Shown in pieces: positions 42,218 to 51,216 of a DNA stretch of 64,000 nt. The notes under the pieces are model-generated. The model had not been told where the DNA came from. It saw only the letters and a list, made by a program, of their open reading frames with translations, and searched no databases. Each line of letters opens with the position of its first letter. Position 1 is the first letter of the stretch. Position numbers and translations under genes: made by a program. Source of the stretch: JBBARC01 sp040400005 (lineage in GTDB: Bacteria; Pseudomonadota; Alphaproteobacteria; Acetobacterales; Acetobacteraceae); contig JBBARC010000005.1 in the NCBI GenBank assembly GCA_040400005.1, positions 1 through 64,000 on the forward strand. The letters run 5' to 3'.

Positions 42218-43080
42218 GCCATCTCTCCCAGGGTCATGCGGGGGGTCACGTGGGGGGTCATGCGGGCGGCGCGCACACCCTCAGCCAACGCCCGCACCTG
42301 GTCCAGCACCTGGCGCACCGTGGTCGGGGAAGCCCAGCCATGCTCATCTAAACTCGCAGCCAACGTATCAATCAAGGCGGATGCCACCACCGCGCCATCG
42401 GCCGCCCGCACCGCTTCCGCCGCTTGCGCCGGGCTACGCACACCAAACCCCACTGCAATCGGCAAATCGGTCACCCGCCTAATCCGCGGAATGGCCGCGT
42501 GCAGTTCAGCCGCACTTGCCGTGCGCGTGCCGGTAACCCCAGTTATACTCACGTAATACACAAACCCCGAACTACCCGCCAACACCAGCGGCAGGCGCGC
42601 ATCATCGGTTGTGGGCGCCACCAGGCGAATAATATCAATGCCGTTGTCTGCCGCCGGCCCGGCTAAAATGGCTGCTTCCTCGCTCGGCAAATCCACCACA
42701 ATCAGCCCATCAACGCCGGCGCAACGCGCATCTACGCAAAATCGTTCTGGCGTATAAGCTAAAATCGGGTTCAAATACCCCATCAAAATAACCGGTGTTA
42801 CATCATCCTCGCGGCGAAACTCCTGCACCATGGCAAGGGTTCCGGCCAAGGTGGCGCCGGCATTCAGCGCCCGCCGCCCGGCCATCTGAATGGTCGGGCC
42901 ATCCGCCATAGGGTCAGTAAACGGCATGCCGATCTCAATCAAATCCGCCCCCGCGCCGGGCATACCAGAAAGGATCGCCGCCGATGTTTCCGGGTCGGGG
43001 TCGAACGCTTCCAAAAACGGGATCAGCGCGCCACGCCCCTCGGCACGCAATTGCGCAAATTTAGCAGCAATGCGGCTCAT
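42214..43080 (-). CDS. trpA: Tryptophan synthase alpha chain
   Basis: TrpA cleaves indole-3-glycerol phosphate to indole, which passes to TrpB. It has 288 residues. The catalytic Glu49 and Asp60 lie in DLIEIGMPFTDPMADGP, at the same numbers as in E. coli. The usual (T)AGDPD block reads FLEAFDPDPE here, a mild departure. The C-terminal tail RMTPHVTPRMTLGEMA is encoded by short near-repeats at 42228-42270 and is longer than normal. It overlaps trpB and accD by 4 bases each. Confidence 0.96.
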   Translation of the reverse strand: MSRIAAKFAQLRAEGRGALIPFLEAFDPDPETSAAILSGMPGAGADLIEIGMPFTDPMADGPTIQMAGRRALNAGATLAGTLAMVQEFRREDDVTPVILMGYLNPILAYTPERFCVDARCAGVDGLIVVDLPSEEAAILAGPAADNGIDIIRLVAPTTDDARLPLVLAGSSGFVYYVSITGVTGTRTASAAELHAAIPRIRRVTDLPIAVGFGVRSPAQAAEAVRAADGAVVASALIDTLAASLDEHGWASPTTVRQVLDQVRALAEGVRAARMTPHVTPRMTLGEMA

Positions 43081-44306
43081 AGGTCCGCCCCCAAATGATG
43101 CGCCACAGTAAAGATGTCTTTATCGCCGCGCCCCGACAAATTCATCAGAATAATCTGATCGCGCCCCATGGTTGGTGCCAGTTTAACAATATGCGCAATC
43201 CCATGGGCACATTCCAGCGCCGGGATAATACCCTCAGTTTTACTGCACAGTTGAAAACCCGCCAGCGCCTCGGTATCGGTAATGCCAACATACTCAGCCC
43301 GCCCAATATCGTGCAGCCACGCATGTTCCGGCCCAATCCCTGGGTAGTCCAATCCGGCACTTATGCTGTGCGCCTCAGTAATCTGCCCATCGTCATCCTG
43401 CAGCAAATACGTGCGGTTGCCGTGCAACACGCCAGGGCGGCCACGTGCAATACTCGCCGCGTGCTGCCCGCTATCCAACCCGTGCCCGGCCGCCTCCACC
43501 CCAATCAACCGCACCGCCGCGTCGTTCAAAAATGTATGGAAAATCCCCATCGCATTCGATCCGCCACCAACCGATGCGATCACCACATCGGGCAGCCGCC
43601 CTTCGGCCGCCATCATTTGCTCGCGCGATTCCTCGCCAATAATTTTCTGAAAATCCCGCACCATGGCCGGGTACGGGTGCGGCCCTGCAACTGTGCCAAT
43701 CAGGTAATACGTATCCGATACATTCGCCACCCAATCACGCATGGCATCATTCATCGCGTCTTTTAATGTCGCAGCCCCAGAGCTAACCGCTTTTACCTCA
43801 GCCCCCAGCAAGCGCATGCGAAACACATTGGGTTTTTGCCGCTCAACATCCACCGCCCCCATGTAAATGGTGCACGGCAACCCCATCAATGCGCACACCG
43901 TGGCGGTGGCAACGCCATGTTGGCCAGCACCAGTTTCCGCAATAATCCGGGTTTTGCCCATGCGCTTGGCCAGCAATATCTGCCCCATGCACGAATTGAT
44001 TTTATGCGCGCCGGTATGGTTCAGTTCTTCGCGCTTGAAATAAATTTTAGCGCCGCCCAAATGCGCAGTCAGCCGCTCAGCAAACCACAGCGGGCTGGGC
44101 CGCCCAACATAATGTTTCAAATACTCGTCCAACTCGGCCTGAAAGCTGGGGTCGGCGCGCGCCGCATCATACGCCGTTTCCAGCTCCAAAATCAGCGGCA
44201 TCAGGGTTTCGGCAACAAACCGGCCGCCATACGCGCCAAACCGGCCAGCCTCGTTCGGCCCCTCGGTCAAAGTGTTGGCGCCGCTGCTACCCAAAATATC
44301 GTCCAC
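43077..44306 (-). CDS. trpB: Tryptophan synthase beta chain
   Basis: TrpB condenses indole with serine using PLP. It has 409 residues with a GTG start preceded by GGAGG. The PLP lysine is Lys102 in LNHTGAHKINS; the phosphate loop is VGGGSNAMG, and RIIAETGAGQHGVATAT is strictly conserved type. As first gene of the trpB-trpA-accD-folC-FAH unit its upstream region should hold the operon promoter. That region contains an 8-bp hairpin (44329-44359) but no leader peptide with tryptophan codons and no U-run, so attenuation is not supported. trpF, often upstream, is not here. Confidence 0.97.
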   Translation of the reverse strand: MDDILGSSGANTLTEGPNEAGRFGAYGGRFVAETLMPLILELETAYDAARADPSFQAELDEYLKHYVGRPSPLWFAERLTAHLGGAKIYFKREELNHTGAHKINSCMGQILLAKRMGKTRIIAETGAGQHGVATATVCALMGLPCTIYMGAVDVERQKPNVFRMRLLGAEVKAVSSGAATLKDAMNDAMRDWVANVSDTYYLIGTVAGPHPYPAMVRDFQKIIGEESREQMMAAEGRLPDVVIASVGGGSNAMGIFHTFLNDAAVRLIGVEAAGHGLDSGQHAASIARGRPGVLHGNRTYLLQDDDGQITEAHSISAGLDYPGIGPEHAWLHDIGRAEYVGITDTEALAGFQLCSKTEGIIPALECAHGIAHIVKLAPTMGRDQIILMNLSGRGDKDIFTVAHHLGADL

Positions 44307-44394
44307 GAAAAACCTCCAAACTCGCCTAAGCCCCGCGCAAATCCGGCGGGGGCGGGGCTACCTTTATTGCGCGTCTTACCCTAGCCGCACCGCC

Positions 44395-44475
44395 GGGTCA
44401 CGCGGCTGGGGGGAAGAGTCCTCTTTTTCTGAAGAAAAAGAGGCAAAAAGACTTTTATGCCGGGGGTCGGCGTGT
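44395..44475. repeat. Hairpin repeat, single unit
   Basis: Arms CCTCTTTTTC (44420-44429) and GAAAAAGAGG (44434-44443) pair perfectly around TGAA, followed by CAAAAAGACTTTTATGCCGG. Relative to the 16207 copy the second base pair has changed from T-A to C-G on both sides. The outer CGGGTCACGCGG end is degenerate. It lies between divergent trpB and corA. Confidence 0.82.
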
Positions 44476-44594
44476 GTGGCGACCACCTGCCTCCGCCATC
44501 CACATGGGGGCACGCTGGCAATCTGCCACCCTGGCTTGAGCCGGCGCGGTGCCCCTCCTACCCTGCGGCACGCCACGGCCAGGACCCCCCGCCC

Positions 44595-45563
44595 ATGCTT
44601 CGCGCCAACCCCAATTTCACCCCCATTACCCACGATGCGCTCGGCCAGGCCGCAGCCCACGCCGCCGTTTGGCTCGATCTGCTCAGCCCAACCGAGGCCG
44701 AACACAGCTTTGCCGAGCTGGCAACCGGCCTGCTCATCCCCGCCCGCGCCGACATCGCCGAAATCGAAACTTCTAGCCGCCTGGCCGAAAGCGCCGGCGT
44801 GCTAACGCTCAGCACCCCCATGGTCGCCCCCGGCGCCGATGGCCACTTGGCCGCCACCCCGCTGGGCTTCGTCATGACCGAAACCCGCCTCATCACCCTG
44901 CGCTACGGCGAAAACCCGCTGTTCAACAGTTTTGCCGCCCGCTACGTGCCCGGCCCCGCCCCCCGCGGCGCCGAAGCTTTGTTGGGGCTGCTCGAAGCGA
45001 TGGTCGATCAACTGGCCGACTACCTTGAACACACCGGCGGCACACTGGAAAAAATCAGCGCCCATCTGTTCGATCGCTCGCTCCGCAATGCCGGCAGCGG
45101 CCGCAGGCGCGATGCGTTGCTGCGCAACACCCTCACCGACATTGGCCGTTTGGGTGATGTCATCGGCATGCTGCGCGATGCCTTACTCGGCCTTGGCCGC
45201 ATCGTGCGTTACATCCACGAAACCGCGCTGTTTTTAACCGAAACCGAACGCCGCCGCCTAAAAACCCAAACCCAGGATATTGTCTCACTCACCGATTACG
45301 ATACGCAGTTAAGCAACAAAGTGCAGTTCGTGCTTGATGCGACGCTGGGTTTTATCAACATCGAACAAAATAACGGCATTAAAGTGCTCACCGTGGTAAG
45401 CTTGGTGGGCATCCCGCCCACGCTAGTTGCCAGTATTTACGGCATGAATTTCGAACACATGCCAGAATTACACTGGGCCTGGGGCTATCAATATGCCCTG
45501 TTGCTTATTGCTTGTAGCGTGGTGTTGCCGCTGGCGTGGTTTCGCTGGCGCCGCTGGTTGTAA
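44595..45563 (+). CDS. corA: CorA-type magnesium/divalent cation transporter
   Basis: CorA forms a pentameric Mg2+ channel with a large cytosolic N-terminal funnel and two C-terminal helices. The 322-residue protein (ATG at 44595) has the helical stretch LGRIVRYIHETALFLTETERRRLKTQTQDIVSLTDYDTQLSNKVQFVLDATLGFINIEQN, a first membrane helix VLTVVSLVGIPPTLVASI followed by the essential YGMNFEHMPEL (GMN motif), and a second helix ending in a basic tail WFRWRRWL. An in-frame ATG at 44457 lies inside the repeat element and is unlikely. Its selectivity may include Co or Ni. Confidence 0.94.
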   Translation: MLRANPNFTPITHDALGQAAAHAAVWLDLLSPTEAEHSFAELATGLLIPARADIAEIETSSRLAESAGVLTLSTPMVAPGADGHLAATPLGFVMTETRLITLRYGENPLFNSFAARYVPGPAPRGAEALLGLLEAMVDQLADYLEHTGGTLEKISAHLFDRSLRNAGSGRRRDALLRNTLTDIGRLGDVIGMLRDALLGLGRIVRYIHETALFLTETERRRLKTQTQDIVSLTDYDTQLSNKVQFVLDATLGFINIEQNNGIKVLTVVSLVGIPPTLVASIYGMNFEHMPELHWAWGYQYALLLIACSVVLPLAWFRWRRWL

Positions 45564-45729
45564 CCTGCCCAATCGCCCTCACCACCTTGTGATGCGCGCA
45601 ATGCAATCCTAGCTTTGCGCCAATCCCTCCGTGTGGTAGCAACGAAACTGCACAATTGCATTCATCCGCCCTGAAACCACTGGGCCGCTATAAGATCTGA
45701 GCCAGTTAACAACCGGTGGAGTTTGCCCC

Positions 45730-46848
45730 ATGCCAAAAACCTCATTTAACGTAGCCCTGGTTTGCGCCGCCGCCCTGCTCGCCCCCCACGCCGCCGGCGC
45801 CGCCAGCTACACATTGGCCGAAATCACCGCACCCGGTTTTTCCAACATCACGCTCAACAGCCTCAATGCGTCCGGCCAAGCGGTCGGCACCGCTGTGCAA
45901 AATGGCAAAATCACCGCGATTATCTACACCAGCGGCACGCTCGCCGCCTTACCCAATTTGCCGGCAGGGTTCGAATACGCCAGCGATCCCGCCCTTGGTT
46001 ACATGAGCAAAGGCGCCCCCGCCCAAGCCTGGACCCCCTATGCCATCAACGATACCGGCCTCGTGCTCGGCGCGCTCGGCACCGCATTAACTGCCCAAGC
46101 CAGTTTCGTTTGGCTGTACAGCCCAACCACCCATATTTTTGGCCACGGCCAGTTTTTGTGGAATTGGACCGATGCGGACACCGCAATCGATGCCGCCGGG
46201 CCGCTAAACTTTACCAACACCAGCTGGGCGCTGTTCCGCACCGCGCATTTTTCCCGCAATTATAGTGCCGCCAACGCAACCCGCTTAACCGGCCTTAGCG
46301 GCAGCACGGCCTCGTATGTCAGTTTTACCGTGCCCGCCGCTATGAACAATAATAACGTTATTGTCGGCACCTATGGTTTTCTGGCCCAAGACTACCGCAT
46401 TTTCCGCCACAGCCCAACCGGCCTCACCACCCAAGCCTTCCCGGCAAACCTCACCACAACCATCGGCCTCAATGCGTTTAATGTCGGTGCCATCAACAGC
46501 AAAGCCAACATCGCCGGCGATTTTACTGATGGTGCCGGCCACGTTCACGGCTGGTACCAAACCGGCAAAACCGCCCACAGCTTTCTGGCTGAAACCACCC
46601 ACACCAGCATATCCGTTGCTGCCATGAACATCCAAAACGCCATCGCCGGCACCTATGCCAACACCGATACCAGCCAGTCTGCCTTTGTGCTCACCGCATC
46701 CGGCCTGCGGCCCTTGGGCATTTGGCCGGCAACAACGCATCTGCATATTGGTGGCCTGACCGATACCGGCCAGGTGCTGCTGTCGGTCACCGACGGCGCC
46801 AGCGTCGCCCACAGCTACATCGGCACCTGCACCGGCACCGGCTGCTAA
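45730..46848 (+). CDS. Secreted protein with HAF-like repeats
   Basis: The 372-residue precursor has a signal peptide (FNVALVCAAALLAPHAAGA, cleavage near residue 27). The mature part has five or six repeats of 45-55 residues containing (L/I)N.(N/T/S)G...G.. blocks: LNASGQAVGTA, AINDTGLVLGA, AMNNNNVIVGTY, AINSKANIAGDF, AMNIQNAIAGTY and LTDTGQVLLSV. This resembles the HAF extracellular repeat, expected to fold as a beta-propeller. The protein ends CTGTGC, so a terminal disulfide is possible. GGTGGAG precedes the ATG. Function unknown; compare the GloVer-repeat protein at 7157. Confidence 0.72.
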   Translation: MPKTSFNVALVCAAALLAPHAAGAASYTLAEITAPGFSNITLNSLNASGQAVGTAVQNGKITAIIYTSGTLAALPNLPAGFEYASDPALGYMSKGAPAQAWTPYAINDTGLVLGALGTALTAQASFVWLYSPTTHIFGHGQFLWNWTDADTAIDAAGPLNFTNTSWALFRTAHFSRNYSAANATRLTGLSGSTASYVSFTVPAAMNNNNVIVGTYGFLAQDYRIFRHSPTGLTTQAFPANLTTTIGLNAFNVGAINSKANIAGDFTDGAGHVHGWYQTGKTAHSFLAETTHTSISVAAMNIQNAIAGTYANTDTSQSAFVLTASGLRPLGIWPATTHLHIGGLTDTGQVLLSVTDGASVAHSYIGTCTGTGC

Positions 46849-46932
46849 CCAACCGCCGCTGCCGCGCTATAGACAACCCCGCCCCATCGGCGCCAGGTTT
46901 CCTGCAAGCAAAATCGCACCAGGAAACCCGCC

Positions 46933-47739
46933 ATGCCAACCGCCCACATCAACGGCCAAACCCTGTTCTTTACCGATACCGGCCCAGAAGATGGCACGCT
47001 GGACAAACCCGCGATCATTTTCAGCCACGGCCTGCTGATGAACCACACCATGTTCGCCGCTCAAATAACCGCACTGCGCCAAACCTACCGCTGCATCGCC
47101 TGGGATGAACGCGGCCACGGCCGCACCAACGATACCAGCCTGTTCGGCCCCTTCACCTACTGGGATTCGGCCGATGATCTGGCCGGGCTGCTCACCCATC
47201 TAGGCATCCACCGCGCCATCCTCGCCGGCATGTCCCAGGGCGGCTTCCTCAGCCTGCGCGCAGCCTTGCGCTACCCAAAAATGGTGCGCGCCCTGATCCT
47301 GCTCGATACCCAAGCCGGCGCCGAAGCCCCCGACGCCCAAGAACGCAACACAATCTTCGCCCAAATGTGGGTGCAAGAAGGTGCAACCGACTTTTTGCTC
47401 GATAGCGCCGAGCAAATCATCATCGGCCCCAACTACGCCGACATAAACACCTGGCGCGACTACTGGCGCCAATTTCCCCCCGCCAATTTCGCCGCCTGTG
47501 TTAACACCCTGCACGGCCGCGAGGATCTCACCCCGCAACTACCCAACATCCACGCCCCCGCCCTAATCGTGCACGGCGATGCCGATGCCGCCATCCCGCT
47601 GGAAAAAGCGGAACAACTGGCCGCCGGCCTGCGCGCCAAGCTGGCGGTTATCCCCGGCGGCGGCCATGCCGCCAACATGACCCACGCAGCCTTGGTGAAC
47701 GCCGAAATTTTGGTGTTTTTGGCGTCCCTTCCCGCCTGA
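46933..47739 (+). CDS. Alpha/beta hydrolase
   Basis: This 268-residue hydrolase shows the full catalytic set of the fold: FSHGLLMNHTMF (oxyanion region), the nucleophile elbow GMSQGG near residue 100, aspartate in LIVHGDADAAIP near residue 220, and histidine in GGGHAANM near 243. RCIAWDERGHGRT is typical of the esterase/haloperoxidase-like group. No signal peptide. The substrate is not deducible. It stands alone between the HAF-like gene and the sterol desaturase-type gene, probably with its own promoter. Confidence 0.92.
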   Translation: MPTAHINGQTLFFTDTGPEDGTLDKPAIIFSHGLLMNHTMFAAQITALRQTYRCIAWDERGHGRTNDTSLFGPFTYWDSADDLAGLLTHLGIHRAILAGMSQGGFLSLRAALRYPKMVRALILLDTQAGAEAPDAQERNTIFAQMWVQEGATDFLLDSAEQIIIGPNYADINTWRDYWRQFPPANFAACVNTLHGREDLTPQLPNIHAPALIVHGDADAAIPLEKAEQLAAGLRAKLAVIPGGGHAANMTHAALVNAEILVFLASLPA

Positions 47740-47810
47740 TCCCAACACCGCGGCGGCAAAACCCGCCCAATATAGGTGGGCGCCGCACCTGCACCGTGGT
47801 TAACTGCGGC

Positions 47811-48830
47811 ATGCACCCCAACCTGCCCGCACCAGTGGCAAAATTCTGCGCGTTTTTTGGCCACCTGCTCACCAGCATTTTCTGGTCGGCAGGGTCGCTG
47901 TCGTCGCTCGCGTCCCTGCTCACAGCCCTCGCAATCGGCGTCGGCTACCTGCTGTGGCGCCGCGGCCCCGGGCGCCGGATTGTGCGCCTGGCCGTGCTAC
48001 GCCGCGCCCTGTTTCCGCACACCTGGTGGGCCGGCCCCTCGGCCCGCGCCGATATCGGCTTTTTTCTGTTCAACACCATGGCCGCCGGCGCCATGTTCGG
48101 CTGGGCGATCGTCTCGTTCGCAACCATCCGCACCGCCACCAACGCCCTGCTAACCCATGCGTTTGGCCCGCCGGCGCCAGCGGCTTTACCGCAGCACCTG
48201 GCCCCCCTCATCGCCACCCTGGCGCTATTTCTGGCCTACGAATTTGGCTACTGGGTCGATCACTACATCAAACACCACGTGCCCTTTCTGTGGGAATTCC
48301 ACAAAGTGCACCACACCGCCCAAACCCTGTCGCCGGTCACCGTGTACCGCATGCACCCCATCGACAGCGTGGTGTTCTATAACATCCTCGCCCTCACCAC
48401 CGGCGCCACCTACGCCACCCTGCACTATGCCTGGGGTGACGCGGCAGCCCCGTTTGCCATATCCGGCACCAACATCGTGCTGCTTGCCTTCGGCTACGTG
48501 GTCATCCACCTGCAGCACACCCACATCTGGCTGCCCATCCGCGGCATTTGGGGCCGCATCCTGCTCAGCCCGGCCCACCACCAAATCCACCATTCCGATA
48601 ACCCAACCCATTTCGGCACCAATTTGGGCAGTTGCCTTTCGGTGTTCGATACAATGTTCGGCACCCTCAGCCTGCCACCAGCCAAACGGCCCCACCTGCG
48701 CTTTGGCATCTCACCCGCGCCGGTGCGGCCGCATTCAGTTACAGGCGGGCTGATCACGCCGTTTGTGGCGGCGTTTGGCGTGTTGCGGCCACAACGGGCT
48801 GTAAGAATCTACTTTTCTGAAGAAAAGTAG
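47811..48830 (+). CDS. Sterol desaturase / fatty acid hydroxylase family protein
   Basis: This membrane-bound di-iron oxygenase family member has 339 residues from the ATG at 47811 (a GTG at 47796 is possible). The three histidine clusters are visible: DHYIKHHVPFLWEFHKVHHTAQ (about 155-176), the middle HLQHTHIWLP, and the last AHHQIHHSDNP. Several membrane helices precede and separate them. Members hydroxylate or desaturate sterols, hopanoids, fatty acids or carotenoids. The last residues, VRIYFSEEK, and the stop codon TAG are encoded by the repeat element at 48793, so the natural C-terminus was probably replaced or extended when the repeat arrived. Confidence 0.9.
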   Translation: MHPNLPAPVAKFCAFFGHLLTSIFWSAGSLSSLASLLTALAIGVGYLLWRRGPGRRIVRLAVLRRALFPHTWWAGPSARADIGFFLFNTMAAGAMFGWAIVSFATIRTATNALLTHAFGPPAPAALPQHLAPLIATLALFLAYEFGYWVDHYIKHHVPFLWEFHKVHHTAQTLSPVTVYRMHPIDSVVFYNILALTTGATYATLHYAWGDAAAPFAISGTNIVLLAFGYVVIHLQHTHIWLPIRGIWGRILLSPAHHQIHHSDNPTHFGTNLGSCLSVFDTMFGTLSLPPAKRPHLRFGISPAPVRPHSVTGGLITPFVAAFGVLRPQRAVRIYFSEEK

Positions 48831-48862
48831 CAAAAGACTTTTGTATGTTTGGGGCAATGGGG
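48793..48862. repeat. Hairpin repeat, single unit overlapping a stop codon
   Basis: GGGCTGTAAGAAT, then arms CTACTTTTC (48809-48817) and GAAAAGTAG (48822-48830) around TGAA, then CAAAAGACTTTTGTATG. The third base pair differs from the 16207 copy on both strands, so pairing is kept. The right arm supplies the TAG stop of the sterol desaturase-type gene. Confidence 0.82.
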
Positions 48863-48868
48863 GGCGCA

Positions 48869-49414
48869 TCAGTGTGCCACTAAATCCTTGGCTAGGACGT
48901 GATCGCAAAAGAGGCTGGCGCCTACCGTAAAGCGGCGGCCGGCGATGTGGCAAAAACCTTGGCGCGCGTAAAACGCCAGCGCCTTGGCATTGCCTTCGTG
49001 GGTGCCTAGCACCATCCGCGGCGCCCCTAACACTTGCGCATGCGCAATCGCCGCCGCCATTAACCGGTAGCCCAACCCCTGTCCGTGAAATCGTGATAAC
49101 GCGTAAATGCGCAGCACCTCCACATCGTCCGGGCTTGGCCCCTCCACCGGCAGGCTTGCCGGGATCAGCACCAAATAGGCAACCGGCGCCCCCACCGCCG
49201 TTTGCGCCAGCCACACCGCGCAGGTGGGATCGGCCAACCAGGCGGCATACACCTGCGCCGCATGTTTTTCCCGGCAATGCGCAATCATATCGGTGCCGGG
49301 AATAAGCTCGGCATAGGTTTCCAAAAAACTGGCAGCCCCCACCAGCGCAAGGGCTGCGGCATCATCGGCATTGGCGCGGCGTAGTGTGATCACTGGGGTC
49401 ATAGTTGGGGTCAT
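48869..49414 (-). CDS. GNAT family N-acetyltransferase
   Basis: This 181-residue acetyltransferase has the acetyl-CoA-binding motif A as LSRFHGQGLGYRLMAAAIAHAQ (Q-x-x-G-x-G/A, near residue 105) after strand VLRIYAL, and motif B in ALAFYARQGFCHIAGRRF. The N-terminal ITLRRANADDAAALALV is standard. It resembles RimI/YitI-like broad GNATs; its substrate is unknown. ATGs at 49414 and 49402 are both possible, neither with a strong Shine-Dalgarno. Tail-to-tail with the sterol desaturase-type gene. Confidence 0.9.
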   Translation of the reverse strand: MTPTMTPVITLRRANADDAAALALVGAASFLETYAELIPGTDMIAHCREKHAAQVYAAWLADPTCAVWLAQTAVGAPVAYLVLIPASLPVEGPSPDDVEVLRIYALSRFHGQGLGYRLMAAAIAHAQVLGAPRMVLGTHEGNAKALAFYARQGFCHIAGRRFTVGASLFCDHVLAKDLVAH

Positions 49415-49660
49415 GGCCCGCTTCTATCGGCCCCCCACCTGCCCTGCCAAGCCCCTGCCGGGCACAGCATTTGCCTCGATAGCCCGGCGACAGCCAACGC
49501 GCGCAATCGCGGCAAGCACGGATTTTTCGCCAAAAGCGCAATCTGTGATTGTGCAATGGGTTGCAAGGTGAATACTCTGCACGATCCGGCGCCACCGATG
49601 CGGGTTATGGGGCATTGGCGGTGGGCAGGCTTAATTTTGGGTGTTGGGAGTTTTTCGGCG

Positions 49661-51211
49661 ATGGCGCATGAACACAATGACGGCTTAAGTGGGGCAGACG
49701 CCGCCACGGTCGCCGAAGACAAAAAGATACTGCACAGCATGGGCTACGCGCAGGAACTGGCGCGCAGCATGCACACTTTTCAAAATTTCGCGGTCTCCTT
49801 CTCCATCATCTGCATCCTTTCCGGCGGGATCAACTCCTTCGGCCAGGGCATTGGCGGCGTCGGCGGGGCGGCCATCGGCATTGGCTGGCCGATCTGGTCG
49901 ATTTTTGCGTTGGTGTTTGCCCTCGCCATGGGCCAGATCGGCTCGGCCTACCCAACTGCGGGCGGGTTGTATCACTGGGGGTCTATCCTGGGTGGCCGCT
50001 TTGTTGGCTGGCTCACCGCCTGGTTCAACCTAGTCGGCCTGGTCACCGTGCTGGCCGCCATTAACGTTGGCACCTATCTGTATATTGTCGGATCGCTAGT
50101 GCCCGCCATGGGCATTGATCCGGCAACCCTTACCCCCACCACCCAGGCGCTGGCGGTGGGTGGCATCACCATCACCCAAGCCCTGTTCAACCATTTCGGC
50201 ATTAAGCTGACCTCGAAACTGACCGATTTTTCCGGCTACCTGATCTTTGCCGTCACCATCGCCCTGATCGGCGGGCTGCTCTATTACGCGCCGCATCTCG
50301 ATGTGTCGCGGCTGTATACCTTCAAAAACTACTCGGGCGATGCCGGCGGCGCGGTATGGCCATCCACCAGCAGCATGACCTACCTGTTCCTGCTGGGCAT
50401 GTTGCTGCCGGCCTACACCATTACCGGCTTCGATGCGTCCGCCCACACGGCCGAAGAAACCGTCGGTGCCAGCCGCGCTATCCCGCGCGGTATGATCCAT
50501 GCGGTGGTGTGGTCGGCGCTGTTTGGCTACGTGCTGCTATCGGCCATCGTTTTGGCTATGCCAGATGTCGATAAAGGTGCCGCGCAAGGCTTTAATGCGT
50601 TCTTCTGGACCATGGACCAGATCATGCCGCACAGCCTGAAAATCGCGCTGTATGTTGGCATCGCGCTGTCGCAATACCTCTGCGGCCTGGCAACCGTTAC
50701 CTCGGCTAGCCGTATGATGTTCGCCTTCGCTCGCGATGGTGGCCTGCCGATGTCGGGCATGCTGAAAACCGTGCACCCCAAACACCGCACACCGGTGGCG
50801 GCGATCTGGACCGCCGCTATCCTGTCCATCGCGTTTACCCTGTCGGCCGGCGTCTATTCCACCATCGCCGCCGTCTGCACCATGTTCCTCTATCTGTCCT
50901 ACGTGCTGCCCATCGGCGCCGGTTTGTTCGCCTATGGCCGCACCTGGACCGATTTTGGTCCCTTCCACCTGAAAGGTTTCTACCCTGTGGTGGCGGTGCT
51001 TTCCATCATCGGCGCGATCATCCTGGTCTATGTCGGCGTGCAGCCGCCGAACGACTACAACGTCAAAGTGATCGCCGTTGTTCTGGTGGCGGCCGCAGTG
51101 ATGTGGTTCGGGCTGGAACGTAAACGTTTTGCCGGCCCGCCGATTGGCGAAATGGCAAAGAAACGCCTGGCAGAAATCGCCGCAGCCGAAGCTGCGGTTG
51201 GCGAAACCTAA
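49661..51211 (+). CDS. APC superfamily permease, probably ethanolamine or amino acid uptake
   Basis: This 516-residue permease has about 12 membrane helices. The N-terminus reads MGYAQELARSMHTFQNFAVSFSIICILSGGI, with GSAYPTAGGLYHW and FLLGMLLPAYTITGFDASAHTAEETVGASRAIPRG, the (T/S)GFDA..H.aEET motif of the amino acid/choline transporter (ACT) branch. That branch includes choline, GABA and related amine permeases. Its position 5 bp before an SDR gene and facing eutB-eutC suggests ethanolamine as substrate, which is inference. The ATG at 49661 has GGGAG upstream; the frame is open to 49556. Confidence 0.85.
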   Translation: MAHEHNDGLSGADAATVAEDKKILHSMGYAQELARSMHTFQNFAVSFSIICILSGGINSFGQGIGGVGGAAIGIGWPIWSIFALVFALAMGQIGSAYPTAGGLYHWGSILGGRFVGWLTAWFNLVGLVTVLAAINVGTYLYIVGSLVPAMGIDPATLTPTTQALAVGGITITQALFNHFGIKLTSKLTDFSGYLIFAVTIALIGGLLYYAPHLDVSRLYTFKNYSGDAGGAVWPSTSSMTYLFLLGMLLPAYTITGFDASAHTAEETVGASRAIPRGMIHAVVWSALFGYVLLSAIVLAMPDVDKGAAQGFNAFFWTMDQIMPHSLKIALYVGIALSQYLCGLATVTSASRMMFAFARDGGLPMSGMLKTVHPKHRTPVAAIWTAAILSIAFTLSAGVYSTIAAVCTMFLYLSYVLPIGAGLFAYGRTWTDFGPFHLKGFYPVVAVLSIIGAIILVYVGVQPPNDYNVKVIAVVLVAAAVMWFGLERKRFAGPPIGEMAKKRLAEIAAAEAAVGET

Positions 51212-51216
51212 GGTAG

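Noticed and set aside
44329..44359. Possible trp attenuator upstream of trpB
   Set aside because: An 8-bp stem (AGCCCCGC / GCGGGGCT) exists, but there is no short leader peptide with tryptophan codons and no U-run after the stem on the coding strand.
44457..44594. Longer N-terminus for CorA
   Set aside because: The upstream in-frame ATG lies in the repeat element, and the added 46 residues (Pro/Cys-rich) do not resemble CorA proteins.
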